From positions 124,001 to 188,000 of IMG/VR virus record IMGVR_UViG_3300027770_000025: 64,000 nt of DNA. One strand, 5' to 3'. A model generated the notes under the pieces. It did not search any database and had not been told where the DNA came from. It saw only the letters and a list, made by a program, of their open reading frames with translations. This document shows positions 49,821 to 58,451 of this stretch, piece after piece. Within the stretch, counting starts at the first letter, position 1. Each line of letters begins with the position of its first letter. Position numbers and translations under genes: made by a program. The DNA is from a virus.

Positions 49821-49829
49821 GGTATATAG
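49821..49829 (+). promoter_or_regulatory. putative late-type promoter, GGTATATAG
   Basis: GGTATATAG, then 3 nt and ATG (49833). The same 3-nt spacing as several leader genes. Confidence 0.4.
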
Positions 49830-49832
49830 ATT

Positions 49833-50048
49833 ATGAAACCTAGCAAAGAATATTTAGATCATATAGCTAAAAGACTCGAAGCAATGAATCCCAATATAGT
49901 TAACGGGGTTAACATTATACAGGAGCCATATAAAATGCCAAGCTTCGAGGACCAATTAGGTCAAACAGCAATGGCTTATTTAGCAAACAAAAAAAATCAG
50001 GAACACGCAGCTCCTGATCCTCTTTTTCCTGATAGAAACTCCTACTGA
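49833..50048 (+). CDS. small hypothetical protein
   Basis: 71 residues, starts MKPSKEYLDHIAKRLEAM. No family recognised. Its 3' end overlaps the convergent carbamoyltransferase gene by 7 nt. Confidence 0.65.
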   Translation: MKPSKEYLDHIAKRLEAMNPNIVNGVNIIQEPYKMPSFEDQLGQTAMAYLANKKNQEHAAPDPLFPDRNSY

Positions 50049-51730
50049 TTCGGTTTCCTGGTAATCACATAATTCCCTATACAAAGTGCATGCAGATTTC
50101 TTCCCCAGAATGTTCTGATCGCATGATAGGGCGATTCAACTATAGGCTCGTCAGGTCCATTAAAACTAGTATTGAGAACAAGGGGTATACCACTTATTGA
50201 TTCGAATTCGGAAATCAATTTATGATAATATAGGTTGGATTCTTTAGTTACTGATTGATATCTTGAAGTTCCGTCTATATGAACCACTGATGGTATTTTA
50301 GATTTCCACTCTTCTCTAACCCTCGCGGTCACCATCATATAAGGGGAATAAACATCAAGATCAAAAACATCCTTTTGTTTTTCGAAAAGAACCGAGGGAG
50401 CAAATGGTCTGTACCATTCCCTTAATTTAATGTCATGATTAATATGGTCTTTCATCCATGAGCATTTAGGTGAAGCTATTATCGACCGGTTACCTAAAGC
50501 TCTTGGACCAATTTCAGATCCTCCTTGGAATAGACCAATAACTTTATTTTGATTAATTAACGAAGCTACATTTTTAATTTGTTCGGATTTATCCCGATAT
50601 AGCTCAATATTAACCAGGTCACCAAATTCAAACTCTGATGAAGCTTTATCTATGTCATCTTTTATCTGGAGATCCGAATACGATCTCCCCATGTATGGAT
50701 TAAGGTACTTTCCTTTATGTGCTCCCCCGCTTTTAACGTAACCCCACCAAGCACAACCTAATGGTATACCGCTATCATCTGAACACGGAACGAAATACTG
50801 ATCTTTATATAAACCAGATTTTATGATCATCTCGTTCGTGTTGCAGTTTAGAAAAGATCCTCCGGCAACGCAAACATTCTCGGATCCAGTTAATCTTTTA
50901 GCCATTTCAACCAGATGAATTGAATTCTGTTCCTGATCCCTTTGATATAATCCAGCAACATTTGCTTTGGAATAGAAGTCAGATTTGTAATCAACCTCTG
51001 GCATTATCTTAACCGAAGGTATAAAGATGTCATACTCTCTTAAAGTTGTATGTGAAGGGATTTGGTTAACCCACTCCTGATCTGCATATGAAGCTAGTCC
51101 CATAAGTTTCCCCGCTGGCCATGAATGTGTTTTTGTATCATATACAAGTTGGAGAGATCCCTTCGTGTATTGTTCGCCTATTGATGTTTCCGAATTTTCG
51201 TCTATAAGCATTGGATACTTTATCAACTTCTTGTAAACCTCTCGATCTTCTTCCTGAGAGAACTTATAAATAGTTATACCTTCTGCATATTCATAATCCT
51301 CTGTACCTGGCCATTCCTGATTAAACCACTTTAGAGCATTGCTATTCCTTTTCAAAACGCTACCCATAGCATCAGCAACAACAACCGCAGCTTCAGAAAA
51401 GCCAGAGCTATAAAAGGTTGAATACGCATGGGCCAAGTGATGAGGAATGAAATGAAGTCTGCTTTTACCGATTCCAAAGGTCTTCTCGAAAGAATCAGCT
51501 ACAACATCATCATCCTCTACCGTATCAAATGTCCATCTGTCAACGTCTGAATACTCAAAACCGAGATATTTCAGGCAGTAATCTATAGATTCCACGGGTA
51601 AACCAGTGCTATATGCGCCATCATGTTTCACTCTAGTGATCCTTTCCTGTGATATACCCACTTTAACCTCTCCGTCTACTATGATTACACAGCCTTTATC
51701 GTGTCCTACTGAAAATCCTAAGCTTACCAT
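50042..51730 (-). CDS. carbamoyltransferase, NodU/TobZ/CmcH family
   Basis: 562 residues. The N-terminal Kae1/ASKHA-like half holds HHLAHAYSTF (His pair of the metal/carbamoyl-adenylate site) and VVVADAMGSVL; the C-terminal YrdC-like half holds LGNRSIIASP. Such enzymes transfer carbamoyl from carbamoyl phosphate onto a hydroxyl of a sugar or small molecule. It is last of the glycan operon, so it probably decorates a surface or virion glycan; a role in DNA modification cannot be excluded. Confidence 0.9.
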   Translation of the reverse strand: MVSLGFSVGHDKGCVIIVDGEVKVGISQERITRVKHDGAYSTGLPVESIDYCLKYLGFEYSDVDRWTFDTVEDDDVVADSFEKTFGIGKSRLHFIPHHLAHAYSTFYSSGFSEAAVVVADAMGSVLKRNSNALKWFNQEWPGTEDYEYAEGITIYKFSQEEDREVYKKLIKYPMLIDENSETSIGEQYTKGSLQLVYDTKTHSWPAGKLMGLASYADQEWVNQIPSHTTLREYDIFIPSVKIMPEVDYKSDFYSKANVAGLYQRDQEQNSIHLVEMAKRLTGSENVCVAGGSFLNCNTNEMIIKSGLYKDQYFVPCSDDSGIPLGCAWWGYVKSGGAHKGKYLNPYMGRSYSDLQIKDDIDKASSEFEFGDLVNIELYRDKSEQIKNVASLINQNKVIGLFQGGSEIGPRALGNRSIIASPKCSWMKDHINHDIKLREWYRPFAPSVLFEKQKDVFDLDVYSPYMMVTARVREEWKSKIPSVVHIDGTSRYQSVTKESNLYYHKLISEFESISGIPLVLNTSFNGPDEPIVESPYHAIRTFWGRNLHALCIGNYVITRKPNQ

Positions 51731-51735
51731 TGTAT

Positions 51736-51786
51736 TTAATTTTGAATGCGTCTAGCGGCTCCTAACGAGCTCTTAGAGATGTTCAT
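51736..51786 (-). CDS. possible 16-residue coupled peptide
   Basis: ATG at 51786 overlaps the stop of the gene at 51786 (TAATG) and stops 5 nt before the carbamoyltransferase start. MNISKSSLGAARRIQN; basic. Could be a leader-type ORF coupling translation. Confidence 0.3.
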   Translation of the reverse strand: MNISKSSLGAARRIQN

Positions 51787-52163
51787 TAGTTGGAATAATG
51801 TTTGTATGATTTTTCCTCCACAAAAAGCGAACCGTATTTTATGTTGATTTCTTTTTTGATTTCTGCTCTTTTATCGTTTGTGTAATAAACAGACCTAGCA
51901 AGCTCTATGAAATCCTGATCAAATTCATTAACTTTCTCCTTATCTCTAAGATCATCTTCAATAACCCATAAAGATCTATTAACCTCTAATAATCTGGAGT
52001 AGTCATCATAGCTGATATCCAATTGCGAGAATACAATTTCATATAGGTAAACATATTCCTTGTTGACGTTTTCTAATTTAACCTCGTCTGTTATGTTGTC
52101 TTTTTTAATGTGTAGGATTGACAGCTTATCTACTATCTCACCTATCGATACTTCTATTTTCAT
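51786..52163 (-). CDS. DUF6165-like protein
   Basis: 125 residues. SIGEIVDKLSILHIKKDNI and a helical remainder match a small family (DUF6165, name from memory) that I associate with glycosyltransferase clusters, consistent with the GT2 gene upstream. Confidence 0.65.
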   Translation of the reverse strand: MKIEVSIGEIVDKLSILHIKKDNITDEVKLENVNKEYVYLYEIVFSQLDISYDDYSRLLEVNRSLWVIEDDLRDKEKVNEFDQDFIELARSVYYTNDKRAEIKKEINIKYGSLFVEEKSYKHYSN

Positions 52164-52174
52164 ATTTAATTTTT

Positions 52175-52900
52175 TTATTCCCAGTATTTTTGATCCTTAT
52201 AGAAGTGCTTCTTATTATCCCTATTAAACCAATTTTTCATGGCCATTTTAAGCATGTTAAGATATCCGAACTTCTTAAATCTTCTATTATCCTGGGTTAT
52301 TAAATTAGGAATAAGTTTAAAGTACTTGGATTTTATTTGTCTACTCAGTAACCAATCTTCCGATTGATGAACCATTTCATCAAATCCGCCTAAATCCGTG
52401 AATTTTTTCCTTGATATCAACATAAATGCTCCAATTGCAAATGGATCTGTTATTGACATTATTCTAGCTGTGAATCTGTTAAAAATGAATATCAGACTAG
52501 CCGCTATATCGGGCTCTCCCATGTATTCAGGGGTTGTTCCAATAAGCTCGAGATTTGTATTTTCTTTAAGTGCCTCGAATGACATTTCTATCGCTAATAA
52601 ATCAGTAAATGTTATATCAGCATCGAGAAATAATATAAAAGGAGTTTTAACTAAAGCAGCTCCTCTATTTCTGCCAACAGAAACTGTTCCTCCTTCTATA
52701 ACCTCTATCTTTAGGTTGTTTTCTTCCGATTTTATGAATTCTTCTATTTTTTGAAGCGTAGAATCTGTGGATCCTCCATCGGCAATAATAATTCTCGTTC
52801 CCCTTATACCTGATTGGATAGATATCTCATTAAGAGTTCTTTTAATGTAGTTTTCCTCGTTTTTACAAGGAATAACGATGCTCAAATAATCCTTTATCAT
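52175..52900 (-). CDS. glycosyltransferase family 2
   Basis: 241 residues. SIVIPCKNEENYIKRTL, IADGGSTDSTLQ and FLDADITFTDLL (DxD) are GT2 hallmarks. Likely a phage-encoded surface or virion glycan transferase. The C-terminal 25 residues are basic/aromatic, perhaps membrane-associating. Overlaps the LpxH-like gene by 38 nt. Confidence 0.85.
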   Translation of the reverse strand: MIKDYLSIVIPCKNEENYIKRTLNEISIQSGIRGTRIIIADGGSTDSTLQKIEEFIKSEENNLKIEVIEGGTVSVGRNRGAALVKTPFILFLDADITFTDLLAIEMSFEALKENTNLELIGTTPEYMGEPDIAASLIFIFNRFTARIMSITDPFAIGAFMLISRKKFTDLGGFDEMVHQSEDWLLSRQIKSKYFKLIPNLITQDNRRFKKFGYLNMLKMAMKNWFNRDNKKHFYKDQKYWE

Positions 52901-53564
52901 AAACTATATAGCTATTATTTTCTATCCAGTCACCACAATTAAGATAGTGGATTCCGTCAATGTGGGTATCAGCCACTGTGTGTATGTGTCCGCATATAAC
53001 CCCGGTGCATCCTCTTTTCTTAGCCTGAAAGGCTAATTGTTTTTCAAAGGAGGTTATAAATTTAACCGCTCCTTTAACTTTGTTTTTTAAATACTTACTT
53101 AGTGATCTCTTGTACCCGAGACTCTTTAAAAATCTATCCAGAGATATTGCTATCTCATACCCAATAGAGCCTAACATACCAAGCCACTTTAACTTAACAA
53201 CTCCATCATAAAGATCTCCATGTGTTATATAGTATTCTTTAAATCTTGCTTCGTCGACAACATTTATATTATCCCCAAGAGATAATGGAACGTAATGTCT
53301 TAGAAATTCGTCATGATTTCCTGTTACGTAAGTTACATTAGTTCCGTTTTTGCTGTATGATAATATTTTTCTGATTAAATTGGTGTTCTCTTGTGTCCAA
53401 TAGTGTCTCTTCTTAAGAAGCCAGCCATCAATAAAATCACCAACTATAAAGAGTTCCTCGGGATCGTACATTTTTAGGGTTTCCAAAAGTTTTCCTGAAT
53501 TAGATCCCCTGCTACCCAAGTGGACATCTGATATAAATAGGGCTTCTATTTTTTTCGCTTTCAT
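52863..53564 (-). CDS. LpxH-like metallophosphoesterase
   Basis: 233 residues. FISDVHLGSRG (DxH), VGDFIDGW (GD), TGNHDEFLR (GNHD), CGHIHTVAD (GHxH) and LNCGDWIEN are typical of UDP-2,3-diacylglucosamine hydrolase-type enzymes. Lipid A precursor processing is one reading; in phage context other lipid or nucleotide phosphodiesters are possible. Confidence 0.8.
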   Translation of the reverse strand: MKAKKIEALFISDVHLGSRGSNSGKLLETLKMYDPEELFIVGDFIDGWLLKKRHYWTQENTNLIRKILSYSKNGTNVTYVTGNHDEFLRHYVPLSLGDNINVVDEARFKEYYITHGDLYDGVVKLKWLGMLGSIGYEIAISLDRFLKSLGYKRSLSKYLKNKVKGAVKFITSFEKQLAFQAKKRGCTGVICGHIHTVADTHIDGIHYLNCGDWIENNSYIVYDKGLFEHRYSL

Positions 53565-53971
53565 TATTTTCTTTTATCTATATATGGATCTTTGAAAACT
53601 AACGAATCCATATTTTCTTCTTCCATTTGATACCACGTATTCATCCAACAGAATTCTCTAGATCCTATTTTAATTTTTTTATCACTTCCTATCACAACTC
53701 CATTTTCTAGGGTTACGATATATTTAGTGGTAATCCAATTTTTATCTTTCGATGTATTTATTTCGCATGAAATAACAGGTACCGGCATCCATTCATTTCC
53801 TGTTTTGAAATCTATAGAGGAAGTATCTATCTCTTCTATCTCATCTGAAGATTCTATATCAGGTGTTTCTGCAATTTTTGTAATTTCTTTAGATGAATTA
53901 CTATTTATAAAAATATTAAGAGCTATTCCAAGAATGATTAGAATTGTTATTAATGCTATATTATTTCTCAT
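53564..53971 (-). CDS. membrane-anchored hypothetical protein
   Basis: 135 residues. N-terminal TM (about 5-20), then a Glu/Asp-rich linker and a beta-like domain with several Cys (CEINTS, FCWMNTW). No family recognised. Confidence 0.65.
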   Translation of the reverse strand: MRNNIALITILIILGIALNIFINSNSSKEITKIAETPDIESSDEIEEIDTSSIDFKTGNEWMPVPVISCEINTSKDKNWITTKYIVTLENGVVIGSDKKIKIGSREFCWMNTWYQMEEENMDSLVFKDPYIDKRK

Positions 53972-54332
53972 TTTTACTTTTTAAATGGTTGTCATAGTAC
54001 TCAGATAAAGACTTGGATAGCTCAATTCCACCATCATAGAAAAACTTAACTGCATATGATTCTATCTTTGGATTATCCTCGTTTTCGAACCTTCCGTCCA
54101 TCTCATAGAGAACATAGAGATCCTCACTTAATATAAATGCTAGATCGGCTATGAAAGTTTGCTTTAGAGTTACGTCTAAATCCCCCCACCAGATCTTTTC
54201 ATCCTTAGTACAGATGTTTGCATTGAAGATTGATAAATTTTCAGGATGTTTTTCCCTGTATCCGCTTTTTGAATGGGAGATAATAGTTCCTAGTGGTCCT
54301 ATTATCGATTGTGCTTTTTGTTCTTTATTCAT
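53961..54332 (-). CDS. hypothetical protein
   Basis: 123 residues. A conserved look with WWGDLDVTL, but no recognised domain. Overlaps the gene at 54329 by 4 nt (ATGA) and the next gene by 11 nt. Confidence 0.65.
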   Translation of the reverse strand: MNKEQKAQSIIGPLGTIISHSKSGYREKHPENLSIFNANICTKDEKIWWGDLDVTLKQTFIADLAFILSEDLYVLYEMDGRFENEDNPKIESYAVKFFYDGGIELSKSLSEYYDNHLKSKNEK

Positions 54333-54730
54333 TTTTTTAAGCTTTGAGCTATTAAAGTTTTATATTTTGTTGTTGACCAACCATGATCTCTATTGAGATA
54401 GTGTATAGGTATTTCTAGATCATCCCCGGTAAAAGATTTCCCTGTGTAATCATCTCCTAGAAATCTAACCCCAGGATTCATATCTTTTAGAATTTCGTAA
54501 AGATCTGATTCTGTCTTATAAGTAATTACATTATCAATTTGTTTAAGTGATAGGAGTATGTCCGTTCTCTCACCCGAGGATAAAACAGGTTTGCACTTTT
54601 CTGGTCTTTCTATTGTGGGATCTTCATGTAGTAAAACTACAAATTCTTTGCAGTTGGCTTTGCACTCATCAAACATATAGATGTATCCAGGATGGATCAC
54701 GTCAAAATTACCAGCTATTACTCCGAGCAT
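54329..54730 (-). CDS. cytidylyltransferase-like protein (TagD/FAD-synthetase type)
   Basis: 133 residues. GNFDVIHPGYIYMF holds the HxGx signature, HPGY where the family usually has HxGH; SSGERTDILLS and DDYTGKSFTG follow. The usual second His is replaced by Tyr. Nucleotidyltransfer (CTP to a phospho-alcohol or similar) is inferred; activity is uncertain. Confidence 0.7.
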   Translation of the reverse strand: MLGVIAGNFDVIHPGYIYMFDECKANCKEFVVLLHEDPTIERPEKCKPVLSSGERTDILLSLKQIDNVITYKTESDLYEILKDMNPGVRFLGDDYTGKSFTGDDLEIPIHYLNRDHGWSTTKYKTLIAQSLKK

Positions 54731-54731
54731 A

Positions 54732-55163
54732 TTATTTGATTTTTATTGATTCAATAAATTCTTTGTTCGACTCAACCATTCGACCAACCGAGTTTCTGCC
54801 CTTCTCCCCGATAGGAATTGGGTTTCCCTCTTCGTCTATATGAACAAACTTAATGTGTGTTTTAAGAACCACCGACTGTCTGCCTGTGTAAACATTATGT
54901 GCTCTTGCCTCGATGTATAAAGTTATTGATGTGTGACCTATGTCGGTCGATATCCCATATATTTTAATTAATTGACCCTCTTTTGCGGGTTTTTCGAAAT
55001 AACACTTATCGATGAGTATCGTGACCATTCTCGGGGTATCACATAACTGCATAGAATATCCCGCCGCAGCTGCATCGATCCATGCTAATAATTGACCACC
55101 AAAAAGATTACCATGAAATCCAAGATCTGACTTTTTAATCGGGTGGGTGTTTAATAATTCCAT
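54732..55163 (-). CDS. acyl-CoA thioesterase (hotdog fold)
   Basis: 143 residues. GNLFGGQLLAWIDAAAAGYS is the hotdog helix with a typical catalytic/entry region, followed by KAHIKFVHIDEEGNP-like strand sequence. It would release acyl groups from CoA or another thioester carrier. One nucleotide from the next gene. Confidence 0.85.
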   Translation of the reverse strand: MELLNTHPIKKSDLGFHGNLFGGQLLAWIDAAAAGYSMQLCDTPRMVTILIDKCYFEKPAKEGQLIKIYGISTDIGHTSITLYIEARAHNVYTGRQSVVLKTHIKFVHIDEEGNPIPIGEKGRNSVGRMVESNKEFIESIKIK

Positions 55164-55176
55164 TCTTTATATCAAT

Positions 55177-56064
55177 CTAAACTTTTTGTGAAACCGAAAC
55201 TGATCTGATAACCATTGCACTTTCATCGGGTAAAACATTAGGCTGATTCTCGGTCCTTCCATGATTTAGTATTATTATCATCTGGTCTCTTTCTCCATTA
55301 TACCACTTTAATATTTTTTGGTCGGTTGTTTCGAAAACTAAAGCACCATCGTAATAGATTCTTATGAAATCTTTCTCCCAGTGGCAAACATACTGTACAA
55401 GCCTATTGGTACAATCAGCAACTGCCACGTCATAAGATCCGTACATTTCTTTTGTGCCATCCTCGACAACACCATAATGAAGGTTTGGCTGTATTCTACT
55501 AGTCTTACCTAAAGTGTGTTTTTTAGCGTAGTCTGGACTTTGATCGCTGTAAGCCTCAAATATGTCAATTTCTGGTGGCCAACTATTAAGCCCGCTTAAC
55601 CAAAAAGCTGGCCAATATGATTGTCCATATGGTAATTGAACCCATGACTCAAACCAGCCATACTGCCATCCGATTTTTGATGTGGCATAACCAACGCCAG
55701 TAGGTATGGTAAATTCATCGGGAAGCTGTGCGGTTTGTCTCCAATCAGGTAACTCTGATTTAATATATGTCTTTGGCGTATTTCTCAGCTCGAGAATTAA
55801 TCCTTCTGGTGAAACATACGATAGTGTACCATCAGTGTCATAATATTGATATAAGGCATTAGGGTGAAAATCACCCCAGGAAGGTCCATATCCCCAATTT
55901 TCTTGGTTTAGCGGCGATTCGAATTTATCTACGAAAACGGGGGAATATCCGTCAGGCAAAGAAACCGATCTTGTCCCGCCCTTATAATATCTTGCTCTTA
56001 TCCTTGATCTTATCTTACGAATGCAATTAAGCAATGTATCTTTTAGATTATGTTTTATATTCAT
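55177..56064 (-). CDS. glycoside hydrolase family 16
   Basis: 295 residues. The catalytic ExDxxE segment PPEIDIFEAYSD lies in a beta-jelly-roll, with WPAFWLSGLN before it and HTLGKTSRIQPNLHYG after. GH16 enzymes cut beta-1,3 or beta-1,4 glucans, agars or other polysaccharides. No signal peptide, so it may act on a virion-associated or intracellular glycan or be released at lysis. The N-terminal basic run (KIRSRIRARYY) is unusual. Confidence 0.85.
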   Translation of the reverse strand: MNIKHNLKDTLLNCIRKIRSRIRARYYKGGTRSVSLPDGYSPVFVDKFESPLNQENWGYGPSWGDFHPNALYQYYDTDGTLSYVSPEGLILELRNTPKTYIKSELPDWRQTAQLPDEFTIPTGVGYATSKIGWQYGWFESWVQLPYGQSYWPAFWLSGLNSWPPEIDIFEAYSDQSPDYAKKHTLGKTSRIQPNLHYGVVEDGTKEMYGSYDVAVADCTNRLVQYVCHWEKDFIRIYYDGALVFETTDQKILKWYNGERDQMIIILNHGRTENQPNVLPDESAMVIRSVSVSQKV

Positions 56065-56285
56065 ATTTTTAATTCTTTATATTCTCTATTGTAATATTCC
56101 TCAGAAGTTCCATTACAGCCTTGATTAAATTCGCCCTTATCATAGGCATCCATTATTTTTTCCTTCTCTTCGGGTAGGCTATTCTCCATCATAGTTACAA
56201 TTCCTTTCATAGTTAAAGTTATTCCCCTAGATTCAATTTCCTTAACCGATTCTATTAGATGCTCAAGTGTTGTTTTGTTTTTCAT
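56061..56285 (-). CDS. hypothetical protein
   Basis: 74 residues, helical acidic. Overlaps the GH16 start by 4 nt and the stop of the gene at 56282 (ATGA). No domain recognised. Confidence 0.65.
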   Translation of the reverse strand: MKNKTTLEHLIESVKEIESRGITLTMKGIVTMMENSLPEEKEKIMDAYDKGEFNQGCNGTSEEYYNREYKELKI

Positions 56286-56419
56286 ATCGATATTGTTAGT
56301 TGATAATTAAGCCATCCTATTATAAATTCGTAGTTACCGTTTAAGAACCTTTCGTGTGTTATCTTAATGTATGGGGTAATATACATCTGGTACATTACCT
56401 CGTCTATCCGTATCTTCAT
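56282..56419 (-). CDS. small hypothetical protein
   Basis: 45 residues, starts MKIRIDEVMYQMYI. Begins 2 nt after the thyA stop and overlaps the next gene by ATGA, so it looks real though it is below the usual size cut-off. Confidence 0.55.
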   Translation of the reverse strand: MKIRIDEVMYQMYITPYIKITHERFLNGNYEFIIGWLNYQLTISI

Positions 56420-56421
56420 GG

Positions 56422-57633
56422 TTAATTTGATAAAGGTGCTTTAATTGAAGGGTGTGATTGGTAATTTTCAACAACAAAATCAGTATTATCCAAATGTGTG
56501 ATTAAACTTAAATCTTCACCTAAGGATTTATAAAAATTATCGGTCTTCATATGTTTTAATGTTGGTAACGGAAATGGATCTCTAGTTTTTACCCTCGGGA
56601 TATCCCATTGATCAATCTCTAAATGTGATAGAGTTTCAGGGCCTCCAGCATTATAGATTTGATTAAACATTTCTTGTGTAACCATTTCTCTTCTTTCCTC
56701 CAGACTCAGAACCCTACCAATTTGTTCTTTCGCTTGCTCAATGTGATTCAAATACAAATGGGTATCCCCCAAGTTGCCAATTAGCTCATCGGGTACCATA
56801 TCCACTGCTTTTGCAATGATTTCAAGTAACAAACCGTAACTAGCAATATTAAACGGTAAACCTAAGAATGTATCTACTGAACGCTGATTCCACATTAAAG
56901 AGATTGCTCGGGTTGGAATATTGTAATCATCCCATCCTTTTGGAGTCATTGGTCCATTTATAGCATATGATTCTTTTATGGTTGAATTTGTTAATGCTAG
57001 CTGCTCTCGTTCATTGTAACTTAACTCTCTTGTATAAACTTGAAATCCATAATGACAAGGTGGAAGAACCATTTGGTCTAATTCACCTACATTCCAAGCA
57101 TTAACCATTAATCGTCTTGAGTCTGGATTTGTTTTAAGGTCGTTAATTAGATTTTGGATTTGGTCTATTTGTTTTGTATAAACACCAGGGTCAACTATTT
57201 TCTCATCACGAGTTGCATTTCGGTTCCAACTTCTCCATTGCTTTCCATACACAGGTCCAAGGTCACCCCACTTCTTAGCAAACTCATCATCTGTTTTGAT
57301 TTTGTTTATGAATTCTTGATAAGTACAACCTTTGATCAATTGTCTTGATTGCTGTTCACAATAGTTCTTATAAGCATCACCATCCCAAATATGACAATTA
57401 TTATCAACAAGGAACTTAATGTTTGTATCACCACGCAAGAACCACATTAGTTCTGTTGCGATAAGTCTGAACGGCATCTTCTTTGTTGTAAGTAATGGAA
57501 ACCCCTCACTCATTTTATGTCTAATCTGTCTACCAAACACTGAAAGAGTACCACCGTTTCTTGTTTCTTTTTTTACACCATTATCAAGGATGTCTTGTAG
57601 GAGTAATTGGTATTGTTTATCTAGGTTATTCAT
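56422..57633 (-). CDS. thyA: thymidylate synthase
   Basis: 403 residues. LPPCHYGFQ gives the catalytic Cys193, LRWF-like ELMWFLRGDT and PFNIASYGLL (with the Asn of dUMP recognition) are kept, so it is dTMP-forming, not the dCMP-hydroxymethylase variant. It is longer than typical ThyA (about 265) because of insertions around residues 85-125 and 200-240. It uses methylene-THF. First of a minus-strand group downstream of the tRNA region. Confidence 0.95.
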   Translation of the reverse strand: MNNLDKQYQLLLQDILDNGVKKETRNGGTLSVFGRQIRHKMSEGFPLLTTKKMPFRLIATELMWFLRGDTNIKFLVDNNCHIWDGDAYKNYCEQQSRQLIKGCTYQEFINKIKTDDEFAKKWGDLGPVYGKQWRSWNRNATRDEKIVDPGVYTKQIDQIQNLINDLKTNPDSRRLMVNAWNVGELDQMVLPPCHYGFQVYTRELSYNEREQLALTNSTIKESYAINGPMTPKGWDDYNIPTRAISLMWNQRSVDTFLGLPFNIASYGLLLEIIAKAVDMVPDELIGNLGDTHLYLNHIEQAKEQIGRVLSLEERREMVTQEMFNQIYNAGGPETLSHLEIDQWDIPRVKTRDPFPLPTLKHMKTDNFYKSLGEDLSLITHLDNTDFVVENYQSHPSIKAPLSN

Positions 57634-58027
57634 TAATAATCTCGTTTAATCGTTTAATTTCTGCTATCACATCATCCCCCAATTCGATCTTGGACATCAT
57701 GGTTAGATCCACTACTTGATTAGTTAGTAATTCAATTAATTCATCTCTAAATTTAATTTGTTTATGTTGTACTTGTGTATACTCATCGATCATCCACTTT
57801 ATCTTATCAAACTCAGATCGAATGTCATCGTTTAGTCTATTTAATTGAGTATCTGCTGTTATTGTTTTTTCCATATTTTTTATTAGTTCATATCGTTCAA
57901 CTTGTGGTTTTACTACAGTGTCTATAATATGTTGTGCCTTGCGATTGAATTCTTCTACATCTATTTTCATTAGTTCTTTACGTTTTTCTGGGTGTCTCCA
58001 CTTTCCATAGTTAGGCCATTTATTCAT
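57626..58027 (-). CDS. hypothetical protein, paralogous segment
   Basis: 133 residues from the ATG at 58027 (the longer frame to 58087 overlaps the previous gene). Helical. The C-terminal MMSKIELGDDVIAEIKRLN is shared with the gene at 58020. No family recognised. Overlaps thyA start by 8 nt. Confidence 0.65.
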   Translation of the reverse strand: MNKWPNYGKWRHPEKRKELMKIDVEEFNRKAQHIIDTVVKPQVERYELIKNMEKTITADTQLNRLNDDIRSEFDKIKWMIDEYTQVQHKQIKFRDELIELLTNQVVDLTMMSKIELGDDVIAEIKRLNEIINE

Positions 58028-58343
58028 AACGTTCCAATTGATTTTCGTTGAAGATGTGTAATAGTCCATATTCATCCATTTCACCAATCACCCGGACTTC
58101 ACCAGCAATTGTTTCAAATACACCTACAATTGTGCAAGGAAATTTATAACCTTTTGGTTTGTGTGCCTTATAACCAACCTTAAATTTTGGTTCTGTTTGA
58201 TTAATAATACCGTTTAATCGTTTAATCTCATCAATCACATCATCACCCAATTCAATTTTGGACATCATGGTTAGATCTACTACTTGAGAATATAATACTT
58301 TGATTAACAGGTCTTTTGCTTCTTCCTTATTTATTTTTCTCAT
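58020..58343 (-). CDS. hypothetical protein, paralogous segment
   Basis: 107 residues. N-terminal MMSKIELGDDVIDEIKRLN as in the gene at 57626, then a possible small beta domain (FKVGYKAHKPKGYKF). Possible segmental duplication. Confidence 0.65.
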   Translation of the reverse strand: MRKINKEEAKDLLIKVLYSQVVDLTMMSKIELGDDVIDEIKRLNGIINQTEPKFKVGYKAHKPKGYKFPCTIVGVFETIAGEVRVIGEMDEYGLLHIFNENQLERYE

Positions 58344-58451
58344 GATTTTTATTTTAATAAATTTTAATAGTGGAGTATTATGTTATGTCTACAAATCTCT
58401 TACCAACTTCGTAGTATTTTTCCAAAACCCACTCTAGCAATTTCTCTTTTG
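58344..58451. other. intergenic region upstream of the gene at 58343
   Basis: 108 nt, AT-rich, with no ORF, terminator or promoter of the types described here that I can see. It lies between the tRNA gene and the gene starting at 58343, so read-through from the tRNA is possible. Confidence 0.5.
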
